This document shows, piece after piece, positions 1 to 8,437 of a stretch of DNA of 20,221 nucleotides. The first letter of the stretch is position 1. Each line of letters starts with the position of its first letter. A model generated the notes under the pieces. The model did not search any database and was not told the origin of the DNA. It saw only the letters and a program-made list of their open reading frames with translations. The stretch is taken from the NCBI GenBank assembly GCA_038093515.1, contig JBBPSI010000348.1:1-20221 (forward strand). The letters run 5' to 3'. The stretch is from Butyriboletus loyo (taxonomy: Eukaryota; Basidiomycota; Agaricomycetes; Boletales; Boletaceae). Made by a program: the position numbers and the translations under genes.

Positions 1-423
1 GTGGCCAGTGGCCCAATCTATTACCGGGTTGGCCTCTCGTAGCCACGGCAATCCCAGGATCATGTTTTCTTTACCAATATTGAGGACTAGGAAACTCCGT
101 TCCTCCTCGGTTTCTCCAATCCTAATGGAGATGTTGACCTTGTATCTGATTACTCCTCCTTGGTTGTTTGACCCGTCCACGTTTTGGGCACTTAGTGGTT
201 TGGGTAGCCGTTCCATCGGCAGTTTCTTTCGCTTCACTAGATCCCGGTCTATGAAGCATCCGCTAGCGCCGCTGTCCACCAGGGCGAATGTGTCGACGAT
301 TTGACCCCCATGATGCACGAATAACGACACTGGAACTCGAATTGATTGTGCATTTGGGTTTGACAAAACTACGGGGGCGATTACAAGAGGAGGCGAAGAC
401 GTCGAAACTTCCCTCCTTTCTAA
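1..423 (-). CDS. pol: Pol polyprotein N-terminus with retropepsin (partial, family A)
   Basis: This frame is open from the gag stop region to the window edge and has no start of its own, so it is probably made as a Gag-Pol fusion. Translation shows the aspartic protease signature ALVDSGASGCFID, with catalytic Asp in DSG near 271-279, followed about 65 residues later by the hydrophobic ILGLPWL segment that closes the retropepsin fold. This enzyme cuts the Gag-Pol polyprotein inside virus-like particles. Reverse transcriptase, RNase H and integrase should follow to the left but are not in the window. The frame is -1 relative to gag. No stops or frameshifts are visible, unlike the other elements here. 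Confidence 0.85.
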
Positions 424-1415
424 AAATCCTTTGGCCATTCTTCGGCCACCTTGGTTGCTGCGACGGGCAGCTTTTCTTCATCCTCATTGAAACATGCTTT
501 GAGCACGTTCAGGACATCTTCTTGTTGAGTGCCTCGACCTTTCAACTCGGACAGGTAGTCGACGAGTGGGGAGGGCTTAGGCTCTTGTTGCGTGACGACG
601 GCGGCGCGTGTGCGCTGGGGGTTGCGAGGAGGACGAGGCGGTGGTCCTCTGGAGTTTTGTCCGTTGCGTGGGGAACGGGGATGGTTGGTAGAGCGGCATC
701 CGACTTGGTGGCATACGAAGCATTTGTTCTGCTTCATGTACTCCGCACGTTGTACTGGAGTAAGTCGGACGGCGTCTACGTCCATAGCGTTGGGGTCCCT
801 TCGGCTGGACGAGGGTTTCGAGGGAGAGGAGAAGGTGGGAATGTAGCGCTTCCCTGCGCGGAGGTCGTCAATGCGCTTGTGTTGCGCATGGAAAGCGGAT
901 GTTTTCTCAGCCCATCCGGCAAGCGTAGTAGGGGGTTTCTCGCACGAGAGGACAGACTCTGCGAGGCGGGGGTCGAGACCGCGGATGAACCACTCGATGA
1001 GCGCTTTCTCATCTATGATTCCAGACTTGGCGGCGAGGAGCTGGAACTCCGTGACGTAAGTGTCGTATCCATCCTTCTTGTTTGCTCGGTTTTGGTTTAG
1101 GTTCCCGAGGTCGATGCGAGCACTCTCTCCGACGTCGAAGGGATGGAAGACGCGATGGAAATCTTCACAGACGGTGGTGAACTCCCTTTGTCGCGGAGTA
1201 GGGGTCCCATCTAGGAGAAGGCCCATCCAGCCTTCGGAGAACGTTTTGCCCTTTCCTTCGCTCATTTTCATAAGGAGGGCATTTATTTTTGACTCGTCGT
1301 CGGGGAACGCGTTTTGGTTGGCGGCAAAGTATGTTCGCATGGCGAGAAGCCATCGTGAGGCATCCTCGTTGAGTCCGGAGAAGTCCTTGGGGACGATCTT
1401 TCCTTTGTCGGACAT
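420..1415 (-). CDS. gag: Gag (capsid/nucleocapsid) of family-A Gypsy element
   Basis: This is a 331-residue Gag, the structural protein that assembles the virus-like particle and packages element RNA. Residues about 1-185 have the layout of the retrotransposon gag domain: an early conserved Trp (RWLLAMRTYF), then FHRVFHPFDVGESAR and a helical stretch ending near FIRGLDPRL. A basic, Ser/Pro/Arg-rich linker follows, then a small zinc-knuckle-like motif with C232, C235, C240 and H245. The ATG at 1415 is the first in frame after a long acidic, proline-rich stretch that is also open (see 1416-1805), so the true start could be further upstream. The gag stop TAG at 422-420 overlaps the start of the pol frame. 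Intact reading frame. Confidence 0.85.
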   Translation of the reverse strand: MSDKGKIVPKDFSGLNEDASRWLLAMRTYFAANQNAFPDDESKINALLMKMSEGKGKTFSEGWMGLLLDGTPTPRQREFTTVCEDFHRVFHPFDVGESARIDLGNLNQNRANKKDGYDTYVTEFQLLAAKSGIIDEKALIEWFIRGLDPRLAESVLSCEKPPTTLAGWAEKTSAFHAQHKRIDDLRAGKRYIPTFSSPSKPSSSRRDPNAMDVDAVRLTPVQRAEYMKQNKCFVCHQVGCRSTNHPRSPRNGQNSRGPPPRPPRNPQRTRAAVVTQQEPKPSPLVDYLSELKGRGTQQEDVLNVLKACFNEDEEKLPVAATKVAEEWPKDF

Positions 1416-1805
1416 CTCGTCGTCGTCTTCGTCGTCAGAGGGGTCTGCGGGAGGGTAATACGGTGGGGAGGGAGAGCGGGAGTTGTGTGGGGAAACGTGG
1501 GGGGTTCTGTCGAGCCAATCGCTTTGATAGCCGTCGTCGCTGGGTGCTGACTCGTCTTCCTGCCCTAGACCCTGGTCCTCGGGTTGGTATGAGGGTTCGG
1601 GGTCTAACTGGGGTAAAGGGGAAAACTCGGGTTCAGGGTTTGGTGGAGCGGGAGAGTGTGGCGGCGACGGATTGTCGACGACGATGGGTTCCGGTTCGGG
1701 AGAGGGAACGCGGAAGGAACGACCGACGCGTCTGGGACGTTGGATGGAAATGTTGGGCGAGGGTGGGGCGGCTTTACTGCTGAAGAGCAGAAGCGAGAGG
1801 AAGAT
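1416..1805 (-). other. Leader of family-A element; gag frame open but without ATG
   Basis: Between the LTR and the first gag ATG, the gag frame is open for about 130 codons back to a TAG at 1808-1806. The translation is rich in Pro, Glu, Asp and Ser near the gag side (for example PADPSDDEDDDE just before the Met), which resembles coding sequence. No ATG lies in this stretch. It may be true leader, an N-terminal Gag extension whose start was lost, or one made from a non-AUG codon. Confidence 0.5.
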
Positions 1806-1813
1806 CTAGTTCT
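1804..1813 (-). other. Putative primer-binding site for self-priming (family A)
   Basis: Two bases past the inner LTR end the minus strand reads AGAACTAGAT. Its exact complement, ATCTAGTTCT, occurs in the same LTR at 1978-1969, about 32 bases after the TATA box, where the transcript should begin. That is the arrangement of Tf1/sushi-type elements, in which the 5' end of the mRNA folds back to prime reverse transcription. The site does not begin with TGG, as a tRNA-primed site would. Confidence 0.6.
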
Positions 1814-1815
1814 TT

Positions 1816-2244
1816 TGTTACGCTGGGCGCTAACAACTAGAACAGCGAGGAGGCACTCTGGAGTGGCCTCAAGACTCTTTAAAGTGTTTCTGAGCTGGGT
1901 CTCAGACTATGTCTTAGTGCGCACACTAAGAGTCTGGAGTGAAACTAATTGCTAGCAGGTTACTGCGTAGAACTAGATAGTGTACATGGTGGAAAGGCAG
2001 AGCCTTTATACTACTGAGGTCTGCGCACAGACCATGTCCCTGATCGAGTCAAGAGAAGGGAAGTTACATATACGGAAGGAATACTCTAGAGAATTCCGGA
2101 GTATGAGAGAAAGCGCGTCCGTGCGTGAGAAGTGATGACATAAGCTAGAGCGGCTCGTACCGCTCAACGGGCACTAGCAAAAGGCTAGGCGAGTGAAGTA
2201 GTCCCAACGGTAATGGAGAGAAAAAGTATACCACTACCGTAACA
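1816..2244 (-). repeat. Family-A 5' LTR (429 bp)
   Basis: It begins TGTTAC and ends GTAACA in both directions and aligns end to end with the + strand copies at 13144-13570 and 16722-17149. On its own strand it has a palindromic GGTCTGTGCGCAGACC, then a TATA box (plus-strand CCTTTATA at 2003-2010), then the presumed transcript start and R region. The gag gene lies on its inner side, so it is the 5' LTR. Confidence 0.9.
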
Positions 2245-3003
2245 CTCGCCCTTTCGAACAGGTCTCTGTTGACCTTATCACCAGTCTCCTGCCCTCCCAA
2301 GGTTATGATTAAGTCATGGTTGTGGTAGACCATGGGCTTACGAAGGGGGTAATTTATTCCCCTTGCAACAAAGACATTGATGCGGCTGGAGTCACCAAAT
2401 TATTTTTCAAAACAGTCTTCCTGTGGTTCGGCCTTCACTTCTGATGCATCTCTGACCATGGCCCACAGTTCGCTTCCACCTTCGCGAGAGAACTTGCAAG
2501 GCTCTTAGATTACGACTTGGCCCTCTCCTCCATCTACCACCCTCAAACCGATGGAGAAACCGAATGCATCAACCAAGAACTGGAGATGTATCTGAGAATC
2601 TTCTGCAATGGTCATCCAGAACGATGGGCCAACTTACTCCATATGGCGGAGTTTTCCCACAATTCCATGGCTCACTCATTGACAAATGTGTCTCCCTTCT
2701 CACTGATGGTCGGGTATGAACCAAGATCTTATCCTCCAATCGGAAAGACCTTCCTTCCCGCCCTCGAGTCTAGGCTCTCAGAACTCATGGGAGCCTGAAT
2801 GGAGGCTCTAGAAACCCACAAGAAGGCTCGATGTTTGATGAAAGAGCAGATCTTGTCAAAGTTCCGCCCATGGAAGACAGGGGATAAGGTTTGGCTCAAA
2901 GGGTGTAACCTTTGACTTAGGTACCTGTCAAAGAAGCTTGCACCAAGAAGGGAAGGACCATTCAAGATTGCACAGGTCATCTCCCCTGTGGCGTACAAAC
3001 TCT
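2245..3003 (+). pseudogene. Decayed integrase fragment of Gypsy family C
   Basis: In one frame (codons starting at multiples of 3) the translation runs from FEQVSVDLIT through SDHGPQF and HPQTDGETECINQE to GPFKIAQVISPVAYKLL. The integrase triad can be read: Asp at 2271-2273, Asp at 2454-2456 and Glu at 2562-2564, with 35 residues between the last two as in retroviral integrases. A C-terminal GPY/F-type segment follows. Stops interrupt at 2310 (TAA), 2442, 2796 and 2913 (TGA); the last two fit CGA-to-TGA changes. The conserved Arg after the second Asp is His. It differs clearly from the integrases of elements 1 and 2. The family-A element bounds it on the left and a B-type LTR on the right. 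It is the oldest-looking element piece here. Confidence 0.85.
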
Positions 3004-3522
3004 TGTTATAATCATAACATTTATTTGTACACTTTCATTTTGGACTTAGTCATTTTACTTCAACATTCAACTTCAAAGGTCACATGACATAGCGCACGTG
3101 ATCATGGGAACTTACATGTGATCTCCTGCTGACTAAGCATATGATGTCATGGCCTAGACCAGGCCTAGACTCTATGACGTCACAACACATGTATTTAATC
3201 TCTGTTTACTTCTCTTCTTTTTGATCCCCGCGCCTCATGTGGTTAATCACCGTTGCGCTTCTCTTCTTTAGTCTAGCCATGTATAGTAGTTCATCTCATG
3301 CACAGCATGGTCTGTGCGCATCTCTGTATAATATATAAAGGCTCGTGATTAGACTAGGATTCCCTAGTTCTAACCACTTGTCTATTCGCTGGCAACAGTT
3401 GAGGACTAAGCTAGAACTCCTTGTTCATACTCGCCTGTGCTTTGTGTAGCGCAGCAACTGTAGTGGACCCTGTGTGACATAGTATTTGTACTGGCATTCG
3501 ACCGTGCGTTGCTTGTGTAACA
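3004..3522 (+). repeat. Family-B1 LTR (519 bp) at the left end of element 1
   Basis: It starts TGTTATAATCATAACA and ends TGTGTAACA. It is collinear with the minus-strand copies at 8438-8936 and 12330-12848. It interrupts the family-C integrase on its left. On its right it abuts protease-coding sequence of element 1 with no leader or gag. The flanks (ACTCT left, ATCTC right) do not match, so it is either a 5' LTR joined by deletion to pol or one side of a recombination product. Confidence 0.88.
3309..3340 (+). promoter_or_regulatory. Core promoter of B1 LTR (GGTCTGTGCGCA + TATA)
   Basis: GGTCTGTGCGCA begins at 3309 inside the inverted repeat GCACAG-CATGGT-CTGTGC. A TATATAAAG box starts at 3332, 23 bases on. 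Upstream in U3 are CACGTG (3095-3100), TGATGTCA (3142-3149) and TGACGTCA (3175-3182), which look like bHLH and bZIP/ATF sites. The function is inferred from sequence only. Confidence 0.6.
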
Positions 3523-5238
3523 ATCTCCAATTTCATCTCCATCTCCTTCTAATTATAAATCCCCTAAATCTTCTTTGATGTTTGGTGGAGATTACTCCCC
3601 GATGGTGAAAATCACCTACCAGTCAAATGCCACTTGGCGAACTTGTTCGCTTAAAGCTTTGCTGGACATGGGAGTAGTCAATACCTTTATTGACAAAAAT
3701 TATTGCAAAACACAAAAAATAGACCTTGTACCATTAGATCATTCTATGGAAGTTATCAATGCTGACGGCTCTAAAGGAGCTATTGGTCGCATTACACACA
3801 AACCTTCCTTATTTATGGAAATTGATGGGCACCACAAATTGATTGAGGCTTATGTCTCCCTTCTTGGTTCTCATCAAATGATTATTGGTTATGATTGGTT
3901 CGCACACCATAATCCAGACATTGACTGGCATTTCAAAACTATTAAATTCAATCATTGTTCCCTGTACTGTAGTGTTATCAGAGACTCTATTTCCTCTTCG
4001 AACATTACCTCTTGCTGTACTATAGAACCAGAGGTTGCCAGAAAGGTACCTGAGGTTTACCACTACTATTTAGATGTGTTCTCCAAGGACGAGGCAGCCA
4101 GGATGCCCGAGAGGAAACCATGGGATCACACAATAGATCTCAAACCCGATTTCGTACCAAAAAAGGGTCGCGTTATTCCCATGTCTGAGGAGGAACAAGA
4201 GCAAATCCGAGGTTTTGTGGAAAAAGAACTCAAAAAAGGTTACATCAGACCATCAAAGTCACCACAGATGGCCCCTGTGTTCTTCATTCCCAAGAAAACC
4301 AGAGATAAGCAACTTGTTATGGACTACTGCTATCTAAATGACAGAACCATTAAAAACAGTTGCCCATTACCCCTGATTCCACAATTGATTGATCGACTGA
4401 AAGGTGCTGATATCTTCACTGCGCTGGATCTCAGATGGGGATTTAATAATATTCATATCAAAGAAGGTGATGAGTGGAAAGCAGTGTTTGTAACACCTAT
4501 TGGAGCCTACGAACCCACAGTCATGTACTTCGGGCTTACCAATTCCCCTCCCATGTTCCAAAACATGATGAACGGCGTCTTTAATGATATGTATGCCTGC
4601 ATCATTATTTATATAGATAACATTATGATATTTACCAAAGGAAAAACAAGGGTGGAGCATGAGGAAAAAGTTAAAGAAGTACTCCAGCGCCTTCGAGAAA
4701 ACAATTTATTTGTAAAACCAGAGAAATGTGTATTCTCTTCAGATAAAGTAGACTTTCTAGGTATGGTTGTATTCCAAAATGGTGTTGAAATGCAGTCGAA
4801 GAAGACAGACACCATCTGAGACTGGCCTGTGCCCTTGTGTCTTAAGCAAGTTCAAGCATTTCTGGGATTATGCAACTATTACTGCAGATTTATTGAGGGT
4901 TTTTCGGAGATTGCCCAACCCCTTAACAACCTAACAAAAAAGGATACCCCTTTCAAATGGGGATTAGATGAACAAAGAGCATTTGACATGCTAAAGAAAA
5001 AATTCACTACAGCTCCGCTTTTAGCCTACCCTGATCACAACAAAGAGATGTGGGTAGAAATGGATGCCTCAGACATAGCAGTCGGTGCAGTTCTCTCCAT
5101 AAAAGGAGTGGACAATCTATGGCGACCCTGTGCCTTTTTATCATGTTCCTTTGACGCTGCCAAAAGAAATTACCCTATTTATGACAAAGAACTGCTAGCA
5201 GTTATTCGTGTGCTAGAAGAATGGTGCCATTACCTTAT
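3523..5238 (+). pseudogene. pol: Element 1 pol: protease, reverse transcriptase, start of RNase H
   Basis: The frame from about 3575 encodes, in order, a retropepsin-like region (LLDMGVVNTFID, then MIIGYDWF), a linker, reverse transcriptase (GYIRPSKSP, VFFIPKK, ALDLRWGFNNI, YFGLTNSP, YIDNIMIF at 4610, VDFLGM) and the start of RNase H (WVEMDASDIAVGAVLS, YPIYDKELLAVI). The protease DTG of the family is DMG here (3665-3673), so that enzyme is probably dead. The RT box is YIDN rather than YxDD. A TGA at 4817-4819 replaces the CGA (Arg) found in element 2; the same frame then continues to the family-D LTR at 5239. Residues upstream of about 3575 also align with element 2, so the piece starts inside pol, not at a natural start. 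Confidence 0.88.
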
Positions 5239-6458
5239 TGTTATAGTTTTACCCCTAAGCGTACCCCGCCACTCGTTTCCCATGCTCACGCATCCCCGCC
5301 ACCCCCGCCATCTCACGATGCCGCCCATCGCCTGCTCCCCAGTCACCTAGTGGACGTTATCCACTTCTCCGCTCGTTCTGCAAGTCTCAGTGTCGCTACA
5401 CTGAGATAGCCCCTGTCTACTCGCCCCATCGGGCCGGACCTTCAGTTGAGCTGTCATGTCCCTCTTTATTTGACCAATGACATTTCTTGCATCATGTGAC
5501 TAGCACGTGATTAGATTACGACGCGTCCTTACCTTCGTGTCGAGACCCATATCCAAGGGCTCCGCCATTCGCGCACCCTTCGCCCTGTGGGGCCAGCCTC
5601 ATGGACATTGTCACTTCATGTTCAGCACTTCTCATTTGCTGACGATGTCGCCACCTTACCCGTGTTACGAGACAACAGAGTTATCAAGTCACACAAGGTT
5701 CCGCGACTGTCGCAGTGCTACACAAGTACTGGCGAGGTGTAATGAGGATAGCTCAAGTCTTAATCTCTCAACTGTTGCCAGCGAATAAGACAAGTGGTTA
5801 AAGCTGGGGAATCCTAGCCGCAACCACAAGCCTTTATATATTGTACAGAAGTGCGCACAGACCATGCTGTGCGTGAGATGAACTACTATACATGGTTAGA
5901 TTAAAGAAGAGAAGCGCAACAGTGATTATCCACACGAGGCGCGGGGATCAAAAAGAAGAGAAGTAAACAGAGATTAAATACATGTGTCGTGACGTCATAG
6001 AGTCTAGGCCATGACATCATATGCTTAGTCAGCAATGGATCACATGTAAGTTCCCACGATCACATGCGCTATGTCACGTGACCTTTGAAAGTGAAAACGA
6101 CTAAGTCCGAATTGAAAGTGTGCAAGTAAAATGTTATGATTATAACAACCCGGAGCTTCGCTCCCTCGTTACTGGCACTTTGCCGCTTCTCTATTCGCCA
6201 CTATGACTAGTACGAGTTCTCTAGCTAATTCTATGCATCTACCAAGTGCATAGTAATCTAGCATTATACCCTCCATCTGCCGATTGAGCCGATAAGTCTC
6301 TACTCGATCTTGACTGGTCACCACCACTTGACGTCTCAAAGATACTTGCTTAGCAGAAGCCCGATAGCGTCGTCTACGCGAGTCGGCCACCTTCCTCTTT
6401 AGGCTCGAGCCCCTAGTCAAGTGCTCACTGCTAGTTATTGTGCGCTATCAGCATAACA
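5239..6458 (+). repeat. Family-D solo LTR, split by another LTR (730 bp without the insert)
   Basis: It begins TGTTATAGTTTTACCCC and ends CAGCATAACA, and is collinear with the copy at 18178-18996. It is flanked by CTTAT on both sides (5234-5238 and 6459-6463), a perfect 5-bp target duplication within RNase H codons of element 1. Around 6208 it lacks about 88 bp present in the other copy, exactly the part holding GGTCTGTG and the TATA box. A family-B LTR interrupts it at 5663-6147. Confidence 0.88.
5663..6147 (-). repeat. Mosaic family-B solo LTR nested in the family-D LTR (485 bp)
   Basis: ACCCG flanks it on both sides (5658-5662 and 6148-6152). On its own strand the U5/R part matches subfamily B2 (7250, 7919, 17295), whereas the U3 part matches subfamily B1 (3004, 8438, 12330). 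It carries one copy, not two, of the direct repeat between the two CRE-like sites. Confidence 0.87.
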
Positions 6459-6463
6459 CTTAT

Positions 6464-7249
6464 TGGTCAAGAAGGATTTCAGATCTGGAACGATCACAAA
6501 AATCTAGAATATTGGAAGAAGCCACAAATGCTGTCTGGAAGACAAGCCTGATGGCATGCACTTCTTCAAGAATTCAACTATTTATTTGTTTATAAACCTG
6601 GCTCAACCAATGGCAGAGCAGACACATTGTCACATCAAGCAGACCACGGTGATGCCATTACGGACCATAATACCAACATTACAGTACTGCCCCCAAACCT
6701 TTTTCTTAATAAAGTTTCCCTTTCTTCTTCCTTTTACGATACGCTACAAAAAGAGTCAGAAAAAGAAAAAACAAAAGAATACCCAGGATTCTATTTTGAT
6801 TTGGAACAATCTGTTTTTATTAATGAAAAGAAAAAAGTCTTTGTGCCCAAAGCACTTAGAATAGATTTACTTAAAATATGTCATGACTCTCCCATAGCCG
6901 GACACTCGGGTCAAGCCCGTATGGCTCATCTTCTCACATGATACTTTATGTGGCCTGGAGTCACAAAGGACGTTAAATGATACGTAGAATCTTGTCAAGC
7001 ATGCACCCTCATGAAGGGAAAGCAAAAAGCACCGGCAGGAAAAATATTACCTCTTCCTTCGGCTAGTCACCCATGGGAAGATATATCTGTAGATTTTGTC
7101 ACTGGACTTCCCCTTTCGAATGGCTTTGATGCCATTTGTACAATAGTGGATCGCTTCTCCAAAGAAGTCATTTACGTCCCTTGCAAGATGACTACCTCTG
7201 CTAAGGAGTTAGCTATTATATTCAGAGACAATGTTTGGTGCATTCATGG
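6464..7249 (+). pseudogene. pol: Element 1 pol: end of RNase H and start of integrase
   Basis: Directly after the target duplication the pol frame resumes with GQEGFQIWNDHKNLEYW (RNase H end) and YKPGSTNGRAD. The integrase zinc-binding region follows (ICHDSPIAGHSG, SCQACTLMKGK), then the first part of the catalytic core with the first Asp in WEDISVDFVTGLP. In-frame stops lie at 6549 (TGA where element 2 has CGA), 6939 (TGA for Trp TGG) and 6978 (TGA for CGT). The piece ends at 7249, where a minus-strand LTR begins within core codons, before the second catalytic Asp. Confidence 0.86.
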
Positions 7250-7742
7250 TGTTACAAGACAATGGAGTTATCAAGTTCCACACAGGGTTCGCAACTGTCG
7301 CAGCTAAACTCAATAACTGGCAAGTGTAATGAGGAATAGCTCAGACCTTAATCTCTCAACTGTTGCCAGTGAATAAGACAAGTGGTTAAAGCTAGGGAAT
7401 CCTAGCCCAAACCACAAGCCTTTATATATTACAGGGAAACGCGCACAGACAAAGCAGTGCATGAGACTAATTACCATACATGTACATACGAGAAGAAGTC
7501 AGGGTTGACAGAGATTAAATAGAAGTCGATGGCGATTAAAAAGAAGAGAAGCAAACAGAGATTAAATACATGAGGCATGACATCATAGAGTCTGGGCCAG
7601 TCTGGACCATGACATCATATGCTTAGTCAGCTTGTGGTCACATGTATAATCCCACGATCATGTGTGCAGAGTCACGTGACCTTTGAAAGAAATATGATGA
7701 AGTCCGAACACAAAGTTTGTTATAAGAGATACAATTATAACA
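7250..7742 (-). repeat. Family-B2 solo LTR in the integrase of element 1 (493 bp)
   Basis: It begins TGTTACAAGACAA and ends TTATAACA on the plus strand, and is collinear with the B2 copies at 7919 and 17295. The flanks CATGG (7245-7249) and CACAG (7743-7747) match at three of five bases, so the duplication appears decayed. It has no internal sequence, so it is a solo LTR. Confidence 0.85.
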
Positions 7743-7918
7743 CACAGACTTCCTATTTCTATAGTTTCAGACTGAGGTCCACAATTTGTATTGGACTTTA
7801 CCACAGAGCTTTGTAAGATTCTTGGCATTTCCCAGAAAATCTTGACAGCATATCATCCTCAATCAGAGGTCAAACAGAGTGGATAAATAGGGAAATGGAA
7901 CAATATTTATGTACCTAC
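7743..7918 (+). pseudogene. pol: Element 1 pol: integrase core fragment between two LTRs
   Basis: The island encodes IVSD, a stop, then GPQFVLDFT, followed by LLTAYHPQS-like residues and the stretch that should hold the catalytic Glu. The conserved Arg codon after the second catalytic Asp is TGA at 7773-7775 where element 2 has CGA. A small deletion after CATCCTCAATCAGAGG shifts the frame relative to element 2. The piece is therefore doubly disrupted. Confidence 0.8.
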
Positions 7919-8411
7919 TGTTACGAGACAACGAAGTTATCAAGTATCACACGGGGTTTGCAACTGTTGCAGCTATACACAGTAACTGGCAAGTGTAAAT
8001 GGGGATAGCTCAGACCTTAATCTCTCAACTGTTGCCAGTGAATAAGACAAGTGGTTAAAGCTAGGGAATCCTCGCCCAAACCACAAGCCTTTATATATTA
8101 CAGGGGAACATGCACGACCAAGTAGTACAAGAGACTAATTACTATACATGTACATATGAGAAGCAGCCAGGGTTGACAGAGATTTAAATGGAAGTCGAGA
8201 GCGATCAAAAAGAAGAGAAGCAAACAGAGATTAAATACATGAGGCGTGATGTCATAGAGTCTGGGCCAGTCTGGACCATGACATCATATGCTTGGTCAGC
8301 CTATGGTCACATGTATAGTCCCATGATCATGTGCATTGAGTCATGTAACCTTTGAAAGAAATATGACGAAGTTTGAATGCAAAGATTGTTATAAGAGATA
8401 CAATTATAACA
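7919..8411 (-). repeat. Family-B2 solo LTR in the integrase of element 1 (493 bp)
   Basis: It is flanked by a perfect CCTAC duplication (7914-7918 and 8412-8416). It is collinear with, and by eye very close to, the copy at 7250-7742, in the same minus orientation and only 176 bases of host sequence away. Confidence 0.88.
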
Positions 8412-8437
8412 CCTACATGGCCAAAAAACAAGAAACT
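8412..8437 (+). pseudogene. pol: Element 1 pol: 26-base integrase island
   Basis: Following the CCTAC repeat, these bases encode the AKKQET segment that lies between the catalytic Glu and the NHNNS motif in the integrase of element 2. The last five bases, AAACT (8433-8437), are the target duplication of the next LTR. Confidence 0.75.

Larger units (their letters stand above)
1..2244 (-). mobile_element. Family-A Ty3/Gypsy retrotransposon, 5' part (runs off left edge)
   Basis: Read on the minus strand, the order is LTR (2244-1816), leader, gag (1415-420), then pol beginning with a retropepsin (from 423 to beyond base 1). The gag and visible pol frames carry no stop beyond the gag terminator, so this is the best preserved element in the window. 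It sits against a decayed integrase of another Gypsy family at 2245, with CTCGC at 2245-2249 as the presumed outer target duplication; its partner lies outside the window. The same LTR family occurs twice more as solo copies, at 13144 and 16722. Confidence 0.88.

Noticed and set aside
421..427. A TTT TTA as a standard frameshift heptamer in family A
   Set aside because: The bases are present, but the gag frame reads GAT TTT TAG across them, so the heptamer is in the wrong phase for the X XXY YYZ rule.
288..1100. A 270-codon plus-strand frame opposite the family-A gag
   Set aside because: It mirrors the gag gene on the other strand, has no recognisable domain, and reflects only the low stop content opposite a biased coding region.
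3004..3522. The B1 LTR as the true 5' LTR of element 1
   Set aside because: It is of a different subfamily from the 3' LTR, its flanks do not pair, and leader and gag are absent; kept only as one possibility.
5221..5788. Several plus-strand frames between 5221 and 5788
   Set aside because: They lie in the family-D and mosaic LTRs, recur at LTR boundaries and encode nothing recognisable.
7245..7747. A perfect target duplication for the LTR at 7250
   Set aside because: The flanks are CATGG and CACAG; two of five bases differ, so I report it only as decayed.
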